From an uncultured Campylobacter sp. (GTDB lineage: Bacteria; Campylobacterota; Campylobacteria; Campylobacterales; Campylobacteraceae): a stretch of 35,911 bases of DNA. The DNA lies in contig NZ_CALLWC010000017.1 in the NCBI RefSeq assembly GCF_938015785.1, forward strand, positions 1 through 35,911, read 5' to 3'. The notes under the pieces were generated by a model. That model saw only the letters and a list, made by a program, of their open reading frames with translations, was not told the origin of the DNA and did not search any database. The position numbers were made by a program, and so were the translations under genes. Position 1 is the stretch's first letter; each line of letters begins with the position of its first letter. Below, piece by piece: positions 24,051 to 32,382 of this stretch.

Positions 24051-25489
24051 AGCGGGCTAAATTTTAAAATTTTAAACGGATTTGGGGCTTTGAGTAGGCT
24101 TAGAATTTTAAATAAGCCAGGAAATTTAAGCAGACGCGACTTTGCGTTTTGCAGGCACAATAATATTTTTGAGCGGAACGGTTTCATACCTTGAGCGAGC
24201 GTGGTTTTTAATTTTATTAGGCGTAGCTCTATACTTTAAATAGACACGACTTCGCGTTTCGATTGATCTCTGCTTCACGTCTCTAACATTTGATTAGGAC
24301 GCGGCTCCGCACTTCAAAGAGACGGGGCTTTGCGCTTCGAGCGCTCACGGCTTTAAATTTTATTGAGTATGTCTTTGAATTTTAAGCGAGCGTGGCCTTA
24401 CGCATCTGTTTTAGGCTATACATACCGCGCCGTCAAGTGGCGCCTTAACGGACTAATTTTATGTTTGTGAAGTGATGTGCTGTGTTTAAACGAGTAAAAT
24501 TCTACGCCTGGCGGCTTTATACAGCGCGCGAATACGGCTCGGTACTTTAATTGACGAGGTCTCGTGCAGCACAGCTCGTCGCGCGATTTGAGCTAATGCG
24601 GCTTAAAATTCCACGCTGTATTTTGGCGCGCATAGCGCGCAGGTATCGCCCGACGCGGCATTCGATGCGGCTTGTCTTTTCCGCGTAACGAGCCAGCTTT
24701 GGCGGATAAATTTTTAAAATTTAAAACGGAATTTCAAGCCGAAACGGCGCTAAAAATTTTAACTGCCAAAAAGTAAAATTTAACGATCGATTTCCATTAA
24801 ATTTATCCCACGGTTCGCAAGCCGTGCTATTCGGGTGTAAATTTCAAACCCGCCGCACCCCGCCTTTGGCGCAGTAAATTTTAGCTGGCTGATATAAAAT
24901 TTGCCGACCGCTTTACTAAACAAAATTTTACGAATAGGGCATGGGTGAACAAGGCAGGGAGGCAGAGAGTGTCTCTCTATATAATTACGGAAGCAAAGAA
25001 TGCGCTGCTTATTTCGGTATGAAAATTTCATGGGCTTATTTGCAACTTTAAAATTTTGCAAGATACTCGCTCGTAGCGTTAAATTTCAATACGCGGGCAG
25101 TGGAAATTTTAAGAAAGCAGAGCTAGATAAAGCGAAATTTCACATAAGGTCTGTGTAACGCGGTATTTGCGCACAAGATATAAGCGCTGAAAAGGAGAAG
25201 CATTCGGAATTTGGCGCGTAACGAGCGGTGAACTATAGTCAAACAAACTTCAAATTAAAAATCTTAAATTTTAATCCGCAGACGCCAAACGGGTTCAAAA
25301 TCAAATTTGCGTAAATTTAGAGCGCGGCAAGCCGGGAGCGCTCTCAGAGCACTACAGGCCGTATAGCGCAGTATCCGTGCGGCAAAATACGGGTGCCGAA
25401 AAGTGAAAAATGCTTATAAATTTAGCGCGCGACGGTCATAGAGAGCCGAAAATCCGCAGTACTCGAAGCTATGTAATGAAAGCCCAAAT
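24051..25489. other. 1.4-kb gene-poor region
   Basis: No gene is supported. The left part holds a degenerate repeat family (24133-24340). The rest alternates GC-rich pieces with AAATTT-type words. A 93-codon minus-strand frame at 24780-25061 has no recognisable domain or ribosome site and runs through such words, so it is not called. Decayed coding sequence or an expanded repeat region are both possible. Confidence 0.45.
24133..24340 (+). repeat. Degenerate 20-bp repeats, consensus GACRCGRCTTYGCGYTTC
   Basis: Four related copies: gacgcgactttgcgttttgc at 24133, gacacgacttcgcgtttcga at 24243, gacgcggctccgcacttcaa at 24298 and gacggggctttgcgcttcga at 24321. A weaker relative (gcgtggccttacgcatct) lies at about 24388. 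Unit spacing is irregular (23-110 bp), so this is not a CRISPR or simple tandem repeat. Confidence 0.45.
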
Positions 25490-26221
25490 CTATCCGCAGC
25501 AGCCACAATCGCAGCGCGAGGAGGCAGCAGGGTGAAGCTCGCTGATGTAGAGCTTTACGGAGTCAAGTCCTTGCTTTTGTGCCTGAAAGTAGGCGTCGCT
25601 TGCAAAGCCAAAGTCCGCAAAACGCAAGAAATTCTCCACGTAGAACTTGCGCGCATTTTGATGATCGACATAATAGGCGTGCTCCCAAAGATCGCAGGCT
25701 AAAAGTGGAATTTTGCCGCGTGCGATCGGCGTGTCTGCGTTTTGCGTCGTGATGATTTCTAAATTTGCGCCGCTCTCGTCGCATACGAGCCAGCACCAGC
25801 CGCTGCCAAAAAGCCCCATCGCGCGCTTTAAAAACTCGCTTTTAAAATTTTCCATCCCGCCGAAAGCCTGAGCTAAAGCGTCCGCTAGCTCGCCGCTAGG
25901 CTCGCTTGGCTGCGCGATACAATCAAAATAAAAATCGTGGTTGTAAATTTCAGAGGCGCTATTAAAAATACGGCTAAAATTTAGGCAAATTTGATAAAGC
26001 TTTGAAATTTGCGAAAACTCGCACTCCTCGCCGTGCGCCTGCTTAAACGACTGCGTGATGATCGTAAAAAGATCCGCGTTTTGTATCGGCGTATCCGCAA
26101 TATCCCGATTTAGGGCGGAGACGTAGTCCTCGTAAAGTCCGCCGTGATGAAATTTTAAGCTCTGCAGGCTCGCGATTTTATTCGCGCGCGGATCAAAAGG
26201 CAGCGCCCTGGATCTAAACAC
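25490..26221 (-). CDS. sodB: Iron/manganese superoxide dismutase family protein, divergent
   Basis: A 243-residue protein with the whole Fe/Mn-SOD fold. Metal ligands are H25 (KFHHG), H95 (YNHDFYFDC), D177 and H181 (DLWEHAYYVDHQNAR), with FGSGWCWLV between. Unusual points: the conserved His at E. coli position 30 is Leu (HHGGLYEDYV, Tyr34 kept); the residue at Gln69 is Glu91 (ASEIYNH) and the Mn-type Gln is Ala162; and the chain runs about 40 residues longer, ending in SSRCDCGCCG with four cysteines. The start is a GTG whose G is the last base of the upstream acidic gene's TAG, so translation is coupled. It is last in the carbonic anhydrase-mscS operon. Dismutase activity is likely but not assured. 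Confidence 0.85.
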   Translation of the reverse strand: MFRSRALPFDPRANKIASLQSLKFHHGGLYEDYVSALNRDIADTPIQNADLFTIITQSFKQAHGEECEFSQISKLYQICLNFSRIFNSASEIYNHDFYFDCIAQPSEPSGELADALAQAFGGMENFKSEFLKRAMGLFGSGWCWLVCDESGANLEIITTQNADTPIARGKIPLLACDLWEHAYYVDHQNARKFYVENFLRFADFGFASDAYFQAQKQGLDSVKLYISELHPAASSRCDCGCCG

Positions 26222-26394
26222 TAATAATCCTCGCTGTCCAAATCGCTATAATCGTTGAAACCGTCGTCGTCTTCGTAGCTGTAATCGTCCTCGTCGTAGT
26301 TGTAGTTGTAACTCTCGTCACCTCCGATTAGATCATCGTCCTCGTATTCGTCCTCATCGAACTCTTCGTCTTCGAAGTCATCGAAATCAGCCAT
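26221..26394 (-). CDS. 57-residue highly acidic protein
   Basis: ATG at 26394 with AAAGGAGAGCAAA just upstream, a near-perfect ribosome site. The protein begins MADFDDFEDEEFDEDEYEDD and continues with LIGGDESYNYNYDEDDY to a TAG at 26221. About half of the residues are Asp/Glu, most others are Tyr, Phe, Ser or Asn, and there is no Lys, Arg or Cys. The start overlaps the mscS end by 8 bp and the stop shares one base with the SOD start. It is probably disordered and cytosolic. No family is recognised; metal or cation binding, charge mimicry, or a role with the SOD are only guesses. The strong ribosome site and both overlaps argue that it is real. Confidence 0.8.
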   Translation of the reverse strand: MADFDDFEDEEFDEDEYEDDDLIGGDESYNYNYDEDDYSYEDDDGFNDYSDLDSEDY

Positions 26395-28501
26395 TTTGCT
26401 CTCCTTTGTCGTTGGAATTTACTTTTGATTTTACGCATTCGCTTGCTATTTCCGGGATGTTTTCGATATAAACGCTCTGCGATGGGAAGGCAAACGATAG
26501 TCCGTTTTGCTCCACGATCTCCATTATTTTAAATAAAACATCCTCTTTGGTTTGGATGAAATTTGCCCATATTACGGTTTTTGTGAAGCAGTAAACTAAA
26601 ATATTAATAGACGAATCGCCAAAGCTATCTAACGCCACGAACATAGTACTTTTATAGCCCGCTAAATCGTCGATAGAGACCATGTTTTGCCTATAGCGCA
26701 TACGAAAATCTTTGGAATTTAGCGCTGTATCGGCAGATTGAGCGATGCCCGGGTGAGATTTTAGCATCTCTTTGATGTCGTTTACGCACTTTCGAAGTTG
26801 AGCTGTGCTCGCGCCGTATTCGACGCCTACGGTAAGCTTTAAATTCCGTCCTACCTTCCTGCGGCTCCAGTTTTTGATATTTTGCGCCATTATGTTGGAA
26901 TTCGGCACAAAAACAAGAGCGTTGTCAAAGGTTCTGATCGTCGTTTTTCTAAAGCCCGTTTCTACGACGTTTCCTTCTATGTCTCCTAATACGACCCAAT
27001 CTCCTTGCGAGAACGAGTTATCGAATAATAGCATCACGGATGAGAAGAAATTTGCGATGATGTCCTTGGTCGCAAACGCGATCGCAAGTCCGCCGATTCC
27101 AAGCGATGCCATAAGCGCCGAGATGTCAAAGCCCAGACGCTTTAGTACCAAAAGTGCGGCGATGATAATTACGATGACATATAGAATTTTAACGACTAGA
27201 TTTATGATATCTTTTCTGACGCCTTTTTTCGTGATGTTTCCAAGCACGATAATACCGTAACCGTCGATGATCTCGATGATGAGCCATGCCCAAAGCACCA
27301 CGTAAACGATCGAGAATAAATTTGCAAATTTTATCGGCACGGGCGCCGGATAATAAAAGATACTAAGACAGATATCGACCGAATAAGCGATCAGCAAAAT
27401 ACCCATCGGACGCTTGATGATACCTACTACTTGCGTTTTTAGAGTTTCGCTATCCAGCGAAAAGCTTTTATTAAAGAATTTAAATACGAAATAGATGATG
27501 TTGGCAAGCAGTCTGCGAAGCGAGTAGAAAAATAGCGTAATTAGCGTGATCAAAATGAGCTTGCCGAAATTTACGTGGCTGAGCTTAAACGGAATTTTAT
27601 CGTTGATATAATCGATCACCGATTTAAAATTTAAGCTCGTAAAAACCACGCTACTTGCGAGCAGATCGCTATTTCGAGACAGATACGTAAGCACCTCGTC
27701 GTAGGTCTGCTTGTCGTTTTTCAAATCGTTGATTTTAGACTCTAAGGCGTCTATTTGCTCTTGACTGCTTAGATTGTTTTTCAAATCATTAAGTTTGCTA
27801 AAATCCCTAGTTTGGATATTTAGTAGCGTACTACTCAGCTCGCTTTCAAGCGCGCTTCTGCTTGCGCCGTTTACAAACATATCCTCAATTTTCATAAGCG
27901 AGGTATAAAAGATCTCTGCCATCTCCATCTTTTCCAAATCCGCGCTTGCATTTACGTATTCGGGAGAGCTCTGCTTTTTGGCGTATTTTTTTAGCGTAGT
28001 TTGGATGTTCTTTTTATTTTGCGCATACGACATTATGCTTTCGATATCCATATCCTGCTGCGTAATCGCGAAAGGCAGGCGATCAAAGAGCTTGGCTTTA
28101 TTGCGGTCGATGGCGTCTAGCTCGTTTTTGCTCGCGTTGGCGTCGCCGCCGTTAAGCAGGGAGCTGCGCTGCAAATTTAGCTTTTTAATCTCTTTGATTA
28201 CAGAGATAAGCGTCTCTCCATTGGGAGCTTTTTTCTGCGAAGTCTCCGTTTTGGCGACCTTTTCTGCGATCATATTTATTACTTCAGTTTTATTGCCATC
28301 CTCTGCACCGAGGGATTTGGATAGAATTTTAGCGACTTCTTTTTTGATCTCGGTTTTATTGTTTTCTAAAGTGAGATTTGCCTCTGGAGCGGTAGAATTC
28401 GTCTCTACAAAGCTTCCCTCGCCGGTCGTGTTGAGGTCTGCAAACGCTAAAGCGGCGCTAAAAAGACTAATCGTTAAAAAGCTGATTATAGATTTTTTCA
28501 T
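26387..28501 (-). CDS. MscS-family mechanosensitive channel, large form
   Basis: A 704-residue inner-membrane channel that should open under hypo-osmotic stress. Signal peptide 1 to about 21 (KKSIISFLTISLFSAALAFA), then a roughly 290-residue periplasmic helical, coiled-coil-prone domain rich in Lys, Asn and Glu. Several transmembrane helices follow between about 310 and 480, the last being the pore helix LMASLGIGGLAIAFATKDIIANFFSSVMLLFD. The MscS beta domain follows (GDWVVLGDIEGNVVETGFRKTTIRTFDN, VPNSNIMAQNIKNWSRR) and then the cytoplasmic alpha-beta domain. Its start lies 35 bp inside the carbonic anhydrase gene. Cj0237-Cj0238 of C. jejuni are, as I recall, the same pair. Confidence 0.92.
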   Translation of the reverse strand: MKKSIISFLTISLFSAALAFADLNTTGEGSFVETNSTAPEANLTLENNKTEIKKEVAKILSKSLGAEDGNKTEVINMIAEKVAKTETSQKKAPNGETLISVIKEIKKLNLQRSSLLNGGDANASKNELDAIDRNKAKLFDRLPFAITQQDMDIESIMSYAQNKKNIQTTLKKYAKKQSSPEYVNASADLEKMEMAEIFYTSLMKIEDMFVNGASRSALESELSSTLLNIQTRDFSKLNDLKNNLSSQEQIDALESKINDLKNDKQTYDEVLTYLSRNSDLLASSVVFTSLNFKSVIDYINDKIPFKLSHVNFGKLILITLITLFFYSLRRLLANIIYFVFKFFNKSFSLDSETLKTQVVGIIKRPMGILLIAYSVDICLSIFYYPAPVPIKFANLFSIVYVVLWAWLIIEIIDGYGIIVLGNITKKGVRKDIINLVVKILYVIVIIIAALLVLKRLGFDISALMASLGIGGLAIAFATKDIIANFFSSVMLLFDNSFSQGDWVVLGDIEGNVVETGFRKTTIRTFDNALVFVPNSNIMAQNIKNWSRRKVGRNLKLTVGVEYGASTAQLRKCVNDIKEMLKSHPGIAQSADTALNSKDFRMRYRQNMVSIDDLAGYKSTMFVALDSFGDSSINILVYCFTKTVIWANFIQTKEDVLFKIMEIVEQNGLSFAFPSQSVYIENIPEIASECVKSKVNSNDKGEQNG

Positions 28502-29135
28502 AATCCATTCCCTTATTTAATAGCGTAAAATGCGCGCCTTCGTCGTCGTAGTTGAATAGCTCGCCCGTTTCGATGACGTAGTGCCAGCCGTAAATTTTAA
28601 TCTCGCCGTTTTTGTAGGCGTCTTTAATGCCAGGAAAGCTAAGTAAATTTTGCATGGAATTTATAATATTTAGCCGCTCGGTGATCCACTCGCGCTTGTC
28701 GGCGCCGATATCTTTTAGCTTTTCGACCTCGTCTTTTACAGGCTGCATTAAATTTAGCCAGCGCCTTACGTTTGGAATTTTTTCGAGCTTTTTTGCGTCA
28801 TAAAACAGCGCCGCGCAGCCACCGCAGTTGCTGTGCCCGCAAACGATGATATTTTTGATATTTAGCGAATATAGCGCGTATTCAATCGCTGAGGTAGTCG
28901 CTAAAAATTCCTCGCTAATGCGGTATGGAGGAACGACGTTTGCAATATTTCGTACAACAAAAAGCTCTCCTGGAAGCGTCGAAGTAATTAGATTTGGCAC
29001 CACGCGCGAATCAGAGCAGCCGATAAAAAGCGTGTGGGGCTTTTGATGATTTGCCAGACTCCCGAAAAGCTCGGCATGCTCGGCAAAATTTTCTTCCATA
29101 AATTTAATAGCTCCATTTATTAACTGGCTGGGCAT
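28467..29135 (-). CDS. can: Beta-class carbonic anhydrase
   Basis: A 222-residue zinc enzyme interconverting CO2 and bicarbonate, important for capnophilic growth of Campylobacter. Zinc ligands lie in FIGCSDSRVVPN (Cys, Asp-Arg dyad) and CGHSNCGGC (His and Cys), with GELFVVRNIANVVPPY between. The C terminus is IYGWHYVIETGELFNYDDEG, as expected for the class. ATG at 29135 follows AAGGAG. It is the first gene of the operon with mscS, the acidic protein and the SOD, and is divergent from the Bax-inhibitor gene. C. jejuni has a similar CanB. Confidence 0.95.
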   Translation of the reverse strand: MPSQLINGAIKFMEENFAEHAELFGSLANHQKPHTLFIGCSDSRVVPNLITSTLPGELFVVRNIANVVPPYRISEEFLATTSAIEYALYSLNIKNIIVCGHSNCGGCAALFYDAKKLEKIPNVRRWLNLMQPVKDEVEKLKDIGADKREWITERLNIINSMQNLLSFPGIKDAYKNGEIKIYGWHYVIETGELFNYDDEGAHFTLLNKGMDYEKIYNQLFND

Positions 29136-29266
29136 ACTTTCTCCTTAAAAAAGTCGGGAATTATATATTACTTTCATAAATAGATAGAATTCTGGGAATT
29201 TTTAATTATATATTTACCAAATTTTCGCTAAACTCCCCGCTCATAAATCATAAGAAGGAGACAAAC

Positions 29267-29962
29267 ATGAGTCTATACGACAGACGAAATTACGCGGACG
29301 GCTATGAACTATCGGACGCGTCACTGGAACAAGGACGAATCTCTCAAACTATCAAACAAACCTACGCGCTTCTAACTGCTTCGATGATAGCTGCGGCAGC
29401 AGGGGCTTTTGTGGCGATGAGCTTTGGTGTGAGCTTGGCTATTCATCCATTTTTATATCTAGTGCTTTTAATGGGGCTAATTTTTGGTATGCAAGCAGCT
29501 GTAAATCGCGGCGCTAATACGGTTGCGCTAGTTTTGCTTTTTGCATTTACCTTTATTACCGGTCTTACTCTAGGTAGATTGATCGCTATTTATATTGCAG
29601 CAGGCGCTGGAGATGTAGTAACGCATGCGTTTGTGGCTACAGCGATTACTTTCGGTGCTCTTACCGTTTACGCGATGAATACAAAGACAAATTTCGACTC
29701 TTGGGGCAAACCGCTATTGGTATCGCTTGTGGCTATTATCGTGCTAAGCCTTTTGAACTACTTCTTTTTCAAAAGTACCGTGCTTGATATAGCGATTTCA
29801 GCTTTTTCGGCTTTAATCTTTTCGATGTATATTATCTACGATACTAAAAATATTATAAACGGCACCTACACTTCACCGATAATGGCTGCCGTAGATATGT
29901 ATCTAAACATCTACAATCTCTTCCTTGCGCTGCTAAGAATTTTCGGCGCAAGCAGAGACTAA
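29267..29962 (+). CDS. Bax inhibitor-1/YccA family membrane protein
   Basis: A 231-residue protein with about seven transmembrane helices from residue 35 on. The N terminus (MSLYDRRNY...LEQGRISQTIKQTYALLTASM) and the last helices (DTKNIINGTYTSPIMAAVDMYLNIYNLFLALLRIFG), with the C-terminal acidic pair region, match the YccA/YbhL branch. E. coli YccA interacts with the FtsH protease, and the eukaryotic and Bacillus relatives are pH-sensitive calcium leak channels; which role applies here is unknown. AAGGAG precedes the ATG. A GC-rich hairpin follows. Confidence 0.9.
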   Translation: MSLYDRRNYADGYELSDASLEQGRISQTIKQTYALLTASMIAAAAGAFVAMSFGVSLAIHPFLYLVLLMGLIFGMQAAVNRGANTVALVLLFAFTFITGLTLGRLIAIYIAAGAGDVVTHAFVATAITFGALTVYAMNTKTNFDSWGKPLLVSLVAIIVLSLLNYFFFKSTVLDIAISAFSALIFSMYIIYDTKNIINGTYTSPIMAAVDMYLNIYNLFLALLRIFGASRD

Positions 29963-29969
29963 ATTTTAC

Positions 29970-29988
29970 GCACCGCTTCGCGCGGTGC
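29970..29988 (+). terminator. Hairpin after the Bax-inhibitor gene
   Basis: GCACCGC (29970-29976) pairs with GCGGTGC (29982-29988) around TTCGC, 8 bp after the stop. The following actcttaactt is weakly T-rich. Confidence 0.5.
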
Positions 29989-30019
29989 ACTCTTAACTTA
30001 AAATTTATAAATCTTTTAT

Positions 30020-30025
30020 TATAAT
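30020..30025 (+). promoter_or_regulatory. -10 box (TATAAT) of secG
   Basis: tttattataatcgc lies 33 bp upstream of the secG GTG start. Confidence 0.5.
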
Positions 30026-30057
30026 CGCAAATTCAATTTTTTCAAAAGGTTTTTATA

Positions 30058-30579
30058 GTGACTACGTTATTTTTGGTTTTACAGGTCGTCTTCGCCGTGA
30101 TAATTACAATCTCCGTTCTGCTGCAAAAGAGCTCTTCTATCGGGCTTGGCGCATACAGCGGAAGCAACGAAAGCTTATTCGGAGCGAAGGGGCCTGCGGG
30201 GTTTTTGGCTAAATTTACCGCTGCAATGGGAATTTTATTCGTGATAAATACACTCGTGCTTGCGTATTTCTATCAGCAAGATGCTAAATCTTCCGTAGTC
30301 GATCGCGTCAAGATTGAAACGAATGCTACTAAATCCGGGCCAAACGCTGTCCCTGGCGTGCCATCCATACCAGCTTCTGGTGCAAAGCCTAATTTCGCTC
30401 CGGCAAGCACCGAGTCAAATTCTATAATTAGCGGCGAGACCAATGCGACGGATACGAAAATCGAAGCACCCGCAGCTCCTGCGACCGATACTGCCGCAGC
30501 TAGCGCGTCTGCTCAGTCGCAAGCATCAAGCGATACCAACGCGAGCACCGCTTCCGCAGATCAAAACACAACTAAATAA
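30058..30579 (+). CDS. secG: Preprotein translocase subunit SecG
   Basis: A 173-residue membrane subunit of the SecYEG channel. Two transmembrane helices (about 3-21 and 53-72) flank the conserved cytoplasmic loop LLQKSSSIGLGAYSGSNESLFGAKGPAGFLAKF. The C-terminal 90 residues are a low-complexity tail rich in Ala, Ser, Thr, Asn and Pro (for example EAPAAPATDTAAASASAQ), longer than in the roughly 110-residue E. coli SecG but known from campylobacters. Start is GTG, with AAAAGG upstream. It is followed by a terminator and the separate frr promoter. Confidence 0.93.
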   Translation: MTTLFLVLQVVFAVIITISVLLQKSSSIGLGAYSGSNESLFGAKGPAGFLAKFTAAMGILFVINTLVLAYFYQQDAKSSVVDRVKIETNATKSGPNAVPGVPSIPASGAKPNFAPASTESNSIISGETNATDTKIEAPAAPATDTAAASASAQSQASSDTNASTASADQNTTK

Positions 30580-30595
30580 ACTCTAAATTTTAAAA

Positions 30596-30624
30596 TTTAA
30601 AAGCGCAAAATCCGCGCTTTTAAA
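30596..30624 (+). terminator. Terminator between secG and frr
   Basis: TTTAAAAGCGC (30596-30606) and GCGCTTTTAAA (30614-30624) form an exact 11-bp stem with a 7-nt loop, 17 bp after secG. A T-rich run (ttcttattttttt) follows. Confidence 0.65.
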
Positions 30625-30647
30625 TGCTATTCTTATTTTTTTAACGC

Positions 30648-30653
30648 TATAAT
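30648..30653 (+). promoter_or_regulatory. -10 box (TATAAT) of frr-pyrE
   Basis: ttaacgctataat lies 28 bp before the frr ATG and after the secG terminator. Confidence 0.5.
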
Positions 30654-30680
30654 TTCGCAAATTTTATTTAAAGGATTTGA

Positions 30681-31238
30681 ATGCTAGAAGCTATCTACAA
30701 AGAGCAAAGAGCAAACGGCGATCGAGCTATCGAGGCTTTGAAAAAGGACTTTACGACGCTACGCACCGGCAAGGTGAGCGTGGCGATCCTAGATCATATT
30801 TTCGTAGATTATTACGGCTCGCAAACCCCGCTAAATCAGGTTGCGACCGTCCTTTCGACCGATGCGGTAACGATCTCGATCACGCCGTGGGAAAAGCCGA
30901 TGCTAAAGGCGATCGAAAGCGCGATCGCAGCGGCAAATATCGGCGTAAACCCAACTAATGACGGCGAGAGCGTGAAGCTCTTTTTCCCGCCGATGACGGT
31001 CGAGCAACGCCAAGAAAACGCTAAAAAGGCTAAAGCGATGGGCGAGAAAGCAAAAATCGGCATTCGCAACGTCCGCAAAGACGCTAACGACGAGATCAAA
31101 AAGCTCGAAAAAGACAAAGCGATCTCCGAAGACGATGCCAAAAAGGGCTACGACGAGGTACAAAAGATCACCGACTCTTACTCAAGTAAAATCGACGACG
31201 CAGTTAAGGCCAAAGAAGCCGAGCTTTTGAAGGTTTGA
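30681..31238 (+). CDS. frr: Ribosome recycling factor
   Basis: A 185-residue cytosolic protein that splits the post-termination ribosome with EF-G. It has the three-helix bundle sequence (LKKDFTTLRTGKVSVAILDHIFVDYYGSQTPLNQVA, then DAVTISITPWEKPMLKAIESAI, then PPMTVEQRQENAKKAK and IRNVRKDANDEIKKLEK) and the usual length of about 185. ATG at 30681 has AAAGGA upstream. pyrE follows after 3 bp, so they form an operon. Confidence 0.97.
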   Translation: MLEAIYKEQRANGDRAIEALKKDFTTLRTGKVSVAILDHIFVDYYGSQTPLNQVATVLSTDAVTISITPWEKPMLKAIESAIAAANIGVNPTNDGESVKLFFPPMTVEQRQENAKKAKAMGEKAKIGIRNVRKDANDEIKKLEKDKAISEDDAKKGYDEVQKITDSYSSKIDDAVKAKEAELLKV

Positions 31239-31241
31239 GCT

Positions 31242-31853
31242 GTGAATATAGAAAAAATCTATCGCGACTGCGGCGCATATCTGCGAGGGCATTTTCTGCT
31301 TTCAAGCGGCAACCACTCGCAGTTTTACCTCCAAAGCGCAAAAGTACTAGAAAACCCGCAGCTCGCAGGACAGCTTGCGGACGAACTTGCCGTGATCATC
31401 GGAAAAGCGGGCGTGGAGTTTGATAGCGTCTGCTCGCCCGCGCTGGGCGGAATTTTAGCGGGCTACGAGCTAGCTCGCGCGGCGAAAAAGCGTTTCATCT
31501 TTACCGAGCGCGTAGATCGCGTGATGAGCCTACGCCGCGGCTTTGAAGTGCATAAGGGCGAGAAATTTATCGTCTGCGACGATATCATCACGACAGGCGG
31601 CTCGGCGCTTGAGAGCGCGAGGCTCATCGAAAACCTCGGCGGCGAGGTCGTGGGCTTTGCCGCGCTTGCCAATCGCGGATTTTGCAAAGTCGCAAATTTA
31701 GCGGGCAGCAGCGCAAAAGAGGTCGCCAAGCTGCCTGCAGATAAGCCGTTTTTTGCGCTCGGCAATTTCGAGTTTGAAATTTACGAGCCCGATGCCTGCC
31801 CGCTCTGTGCCGCAGGAAGCAAGGCGATCAAGCCCGGCAGCCGCGGAAACTAG
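31242..31853 (+). CDS. pyrE: Orotate phosphoribosyltransferase
   Basis: A 203-residue enzyme of pyrimidine synthesis: orotate plus PRPP gives OMP. The substrate segment is SSGNHSQFYLQSAKVLENP, then CSPALGGILAGYELARA, FTERVDRVMSLRRGFEVHKGEKF, and the PRPP-binding motif VCDDIITTGGSALESARLIENLGG (about residues 110-133). The C terminus has CPLCAAGSKAIKPGSRGN. Start is GTG with GAAGG upstream, 3 bp after frr. Confidence 0.96.
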   Translation: MNIEKIYRDCGAYLRGHFLLSSGNHSQFYLQSAKVLENPQLAGQLADELAVIIGKAGVEFDSVCSPALGGILAGYELARAAKKRFIFTERVDRVMSLRRGFEVHKGEKFIVCDDIITTGGSALESARLIENLGGEVVGFAALANRGFCKVANLAGSSAKEVAKLPADKPFFALGNFEFEIYEPDACPLCAAGSKAIKPGSRGN

Positions 31854-31956
31854 GTGCCGATTTGCCGCTAACAAACCGCAACGGGATTAAATTTTATTCT
31901 CTCGGCTCTAAATTTACCGCGCTGGAATTTTAAAATTTAATCCAAAACGAAGCAAA

Positions 31957-32382
31957 ATGGCAAAACAAAAAGCTAAAATTTCGCCGATCTTTCTGCGCGT
32001 AAAGGCCTTCATCGTCGATCTTTTCATCATCGCGATGCCCCTATTCTACGGCGTTACCTATCTCGTCTTGGGCTCGAAAGAGGCTCTGTGGCGCAACCAA
32101 GCCGCGATCGCGCTTATCTGGCTTGCTTACGGCGCGATTTGCGCGGCATTTTACGCCCGCAGCGCCCAGACGCCTGGCTACAAGCTCGCGGGGCTTTACC
32201 TCATCGACGTTCGCAGCGGGCGCAAAGTAAGCTTTTTTAGGGCACTAGCTCGCTTTGCGTGCTTTGTATTTGCAGGCTTTAGCGTCATCGGGCTTTTGAT
32301 CTGCTTCTTTCGCAAAGACAGGCTGAACTTACACGACCTGCTAAGCGGGACTGCGCCCGTCGTGCGAAAGGACGCGCAGTGA
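31957..32382 (+). CDS. RDD-family membrane protein
   Basis: A 141-residue integral membrane protein with three hydrophobic segments (about 17-37, 46-67 and 93-116). The family name motif appears near the N terminus as FLRVKAFIVDLFIIAMP (Arg and Asp of RDD), and the typical TPGYKLAGLYLIDVRSGRKVSFFRALAR lies in the middle, followed by a C-terminal DRLNLHDLLSGT. Some RDD proteins act in ion transport, but the role is not established here. The last four bases overlap the rnhB start, so the pair is coupled. A weak ribosome site (AACGAAGC) precedes the ATG. Confidence 0.87.
   Translation: MAKQKAKISPIFLRVKAFIVDLFIIAMPLFYGVTYLVLGSKEALWRNQAAIALIWLAYGAICAAFYARSAQTPGYKLAGLYLIDVRSGRKVSFFRALARFACFVFAGFSVIGLLICFFRKDRLNLHDLLSGTAPVVRKDAQ

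Noticed and set aside
24133..24340. CRISPR array
   Set aside because: Repeats are degenerate and irregularly spaced, with no uniform spacers and no cas genes nearby.
24780..25061. 93-codon minus-strand open frame
   Set aside because: No ribosome site, no recognisable domain, and the codons are largely supplied by AAATTT-type words; it lies in a gene-poor region.
26805..27260. 151-codon plus-strand frame opposite mscS, and a similar 180-codon frame at 27978-28520
   Set aside because: Antisense to conserved MscS sequence, no ribosome site and no family resemblance.
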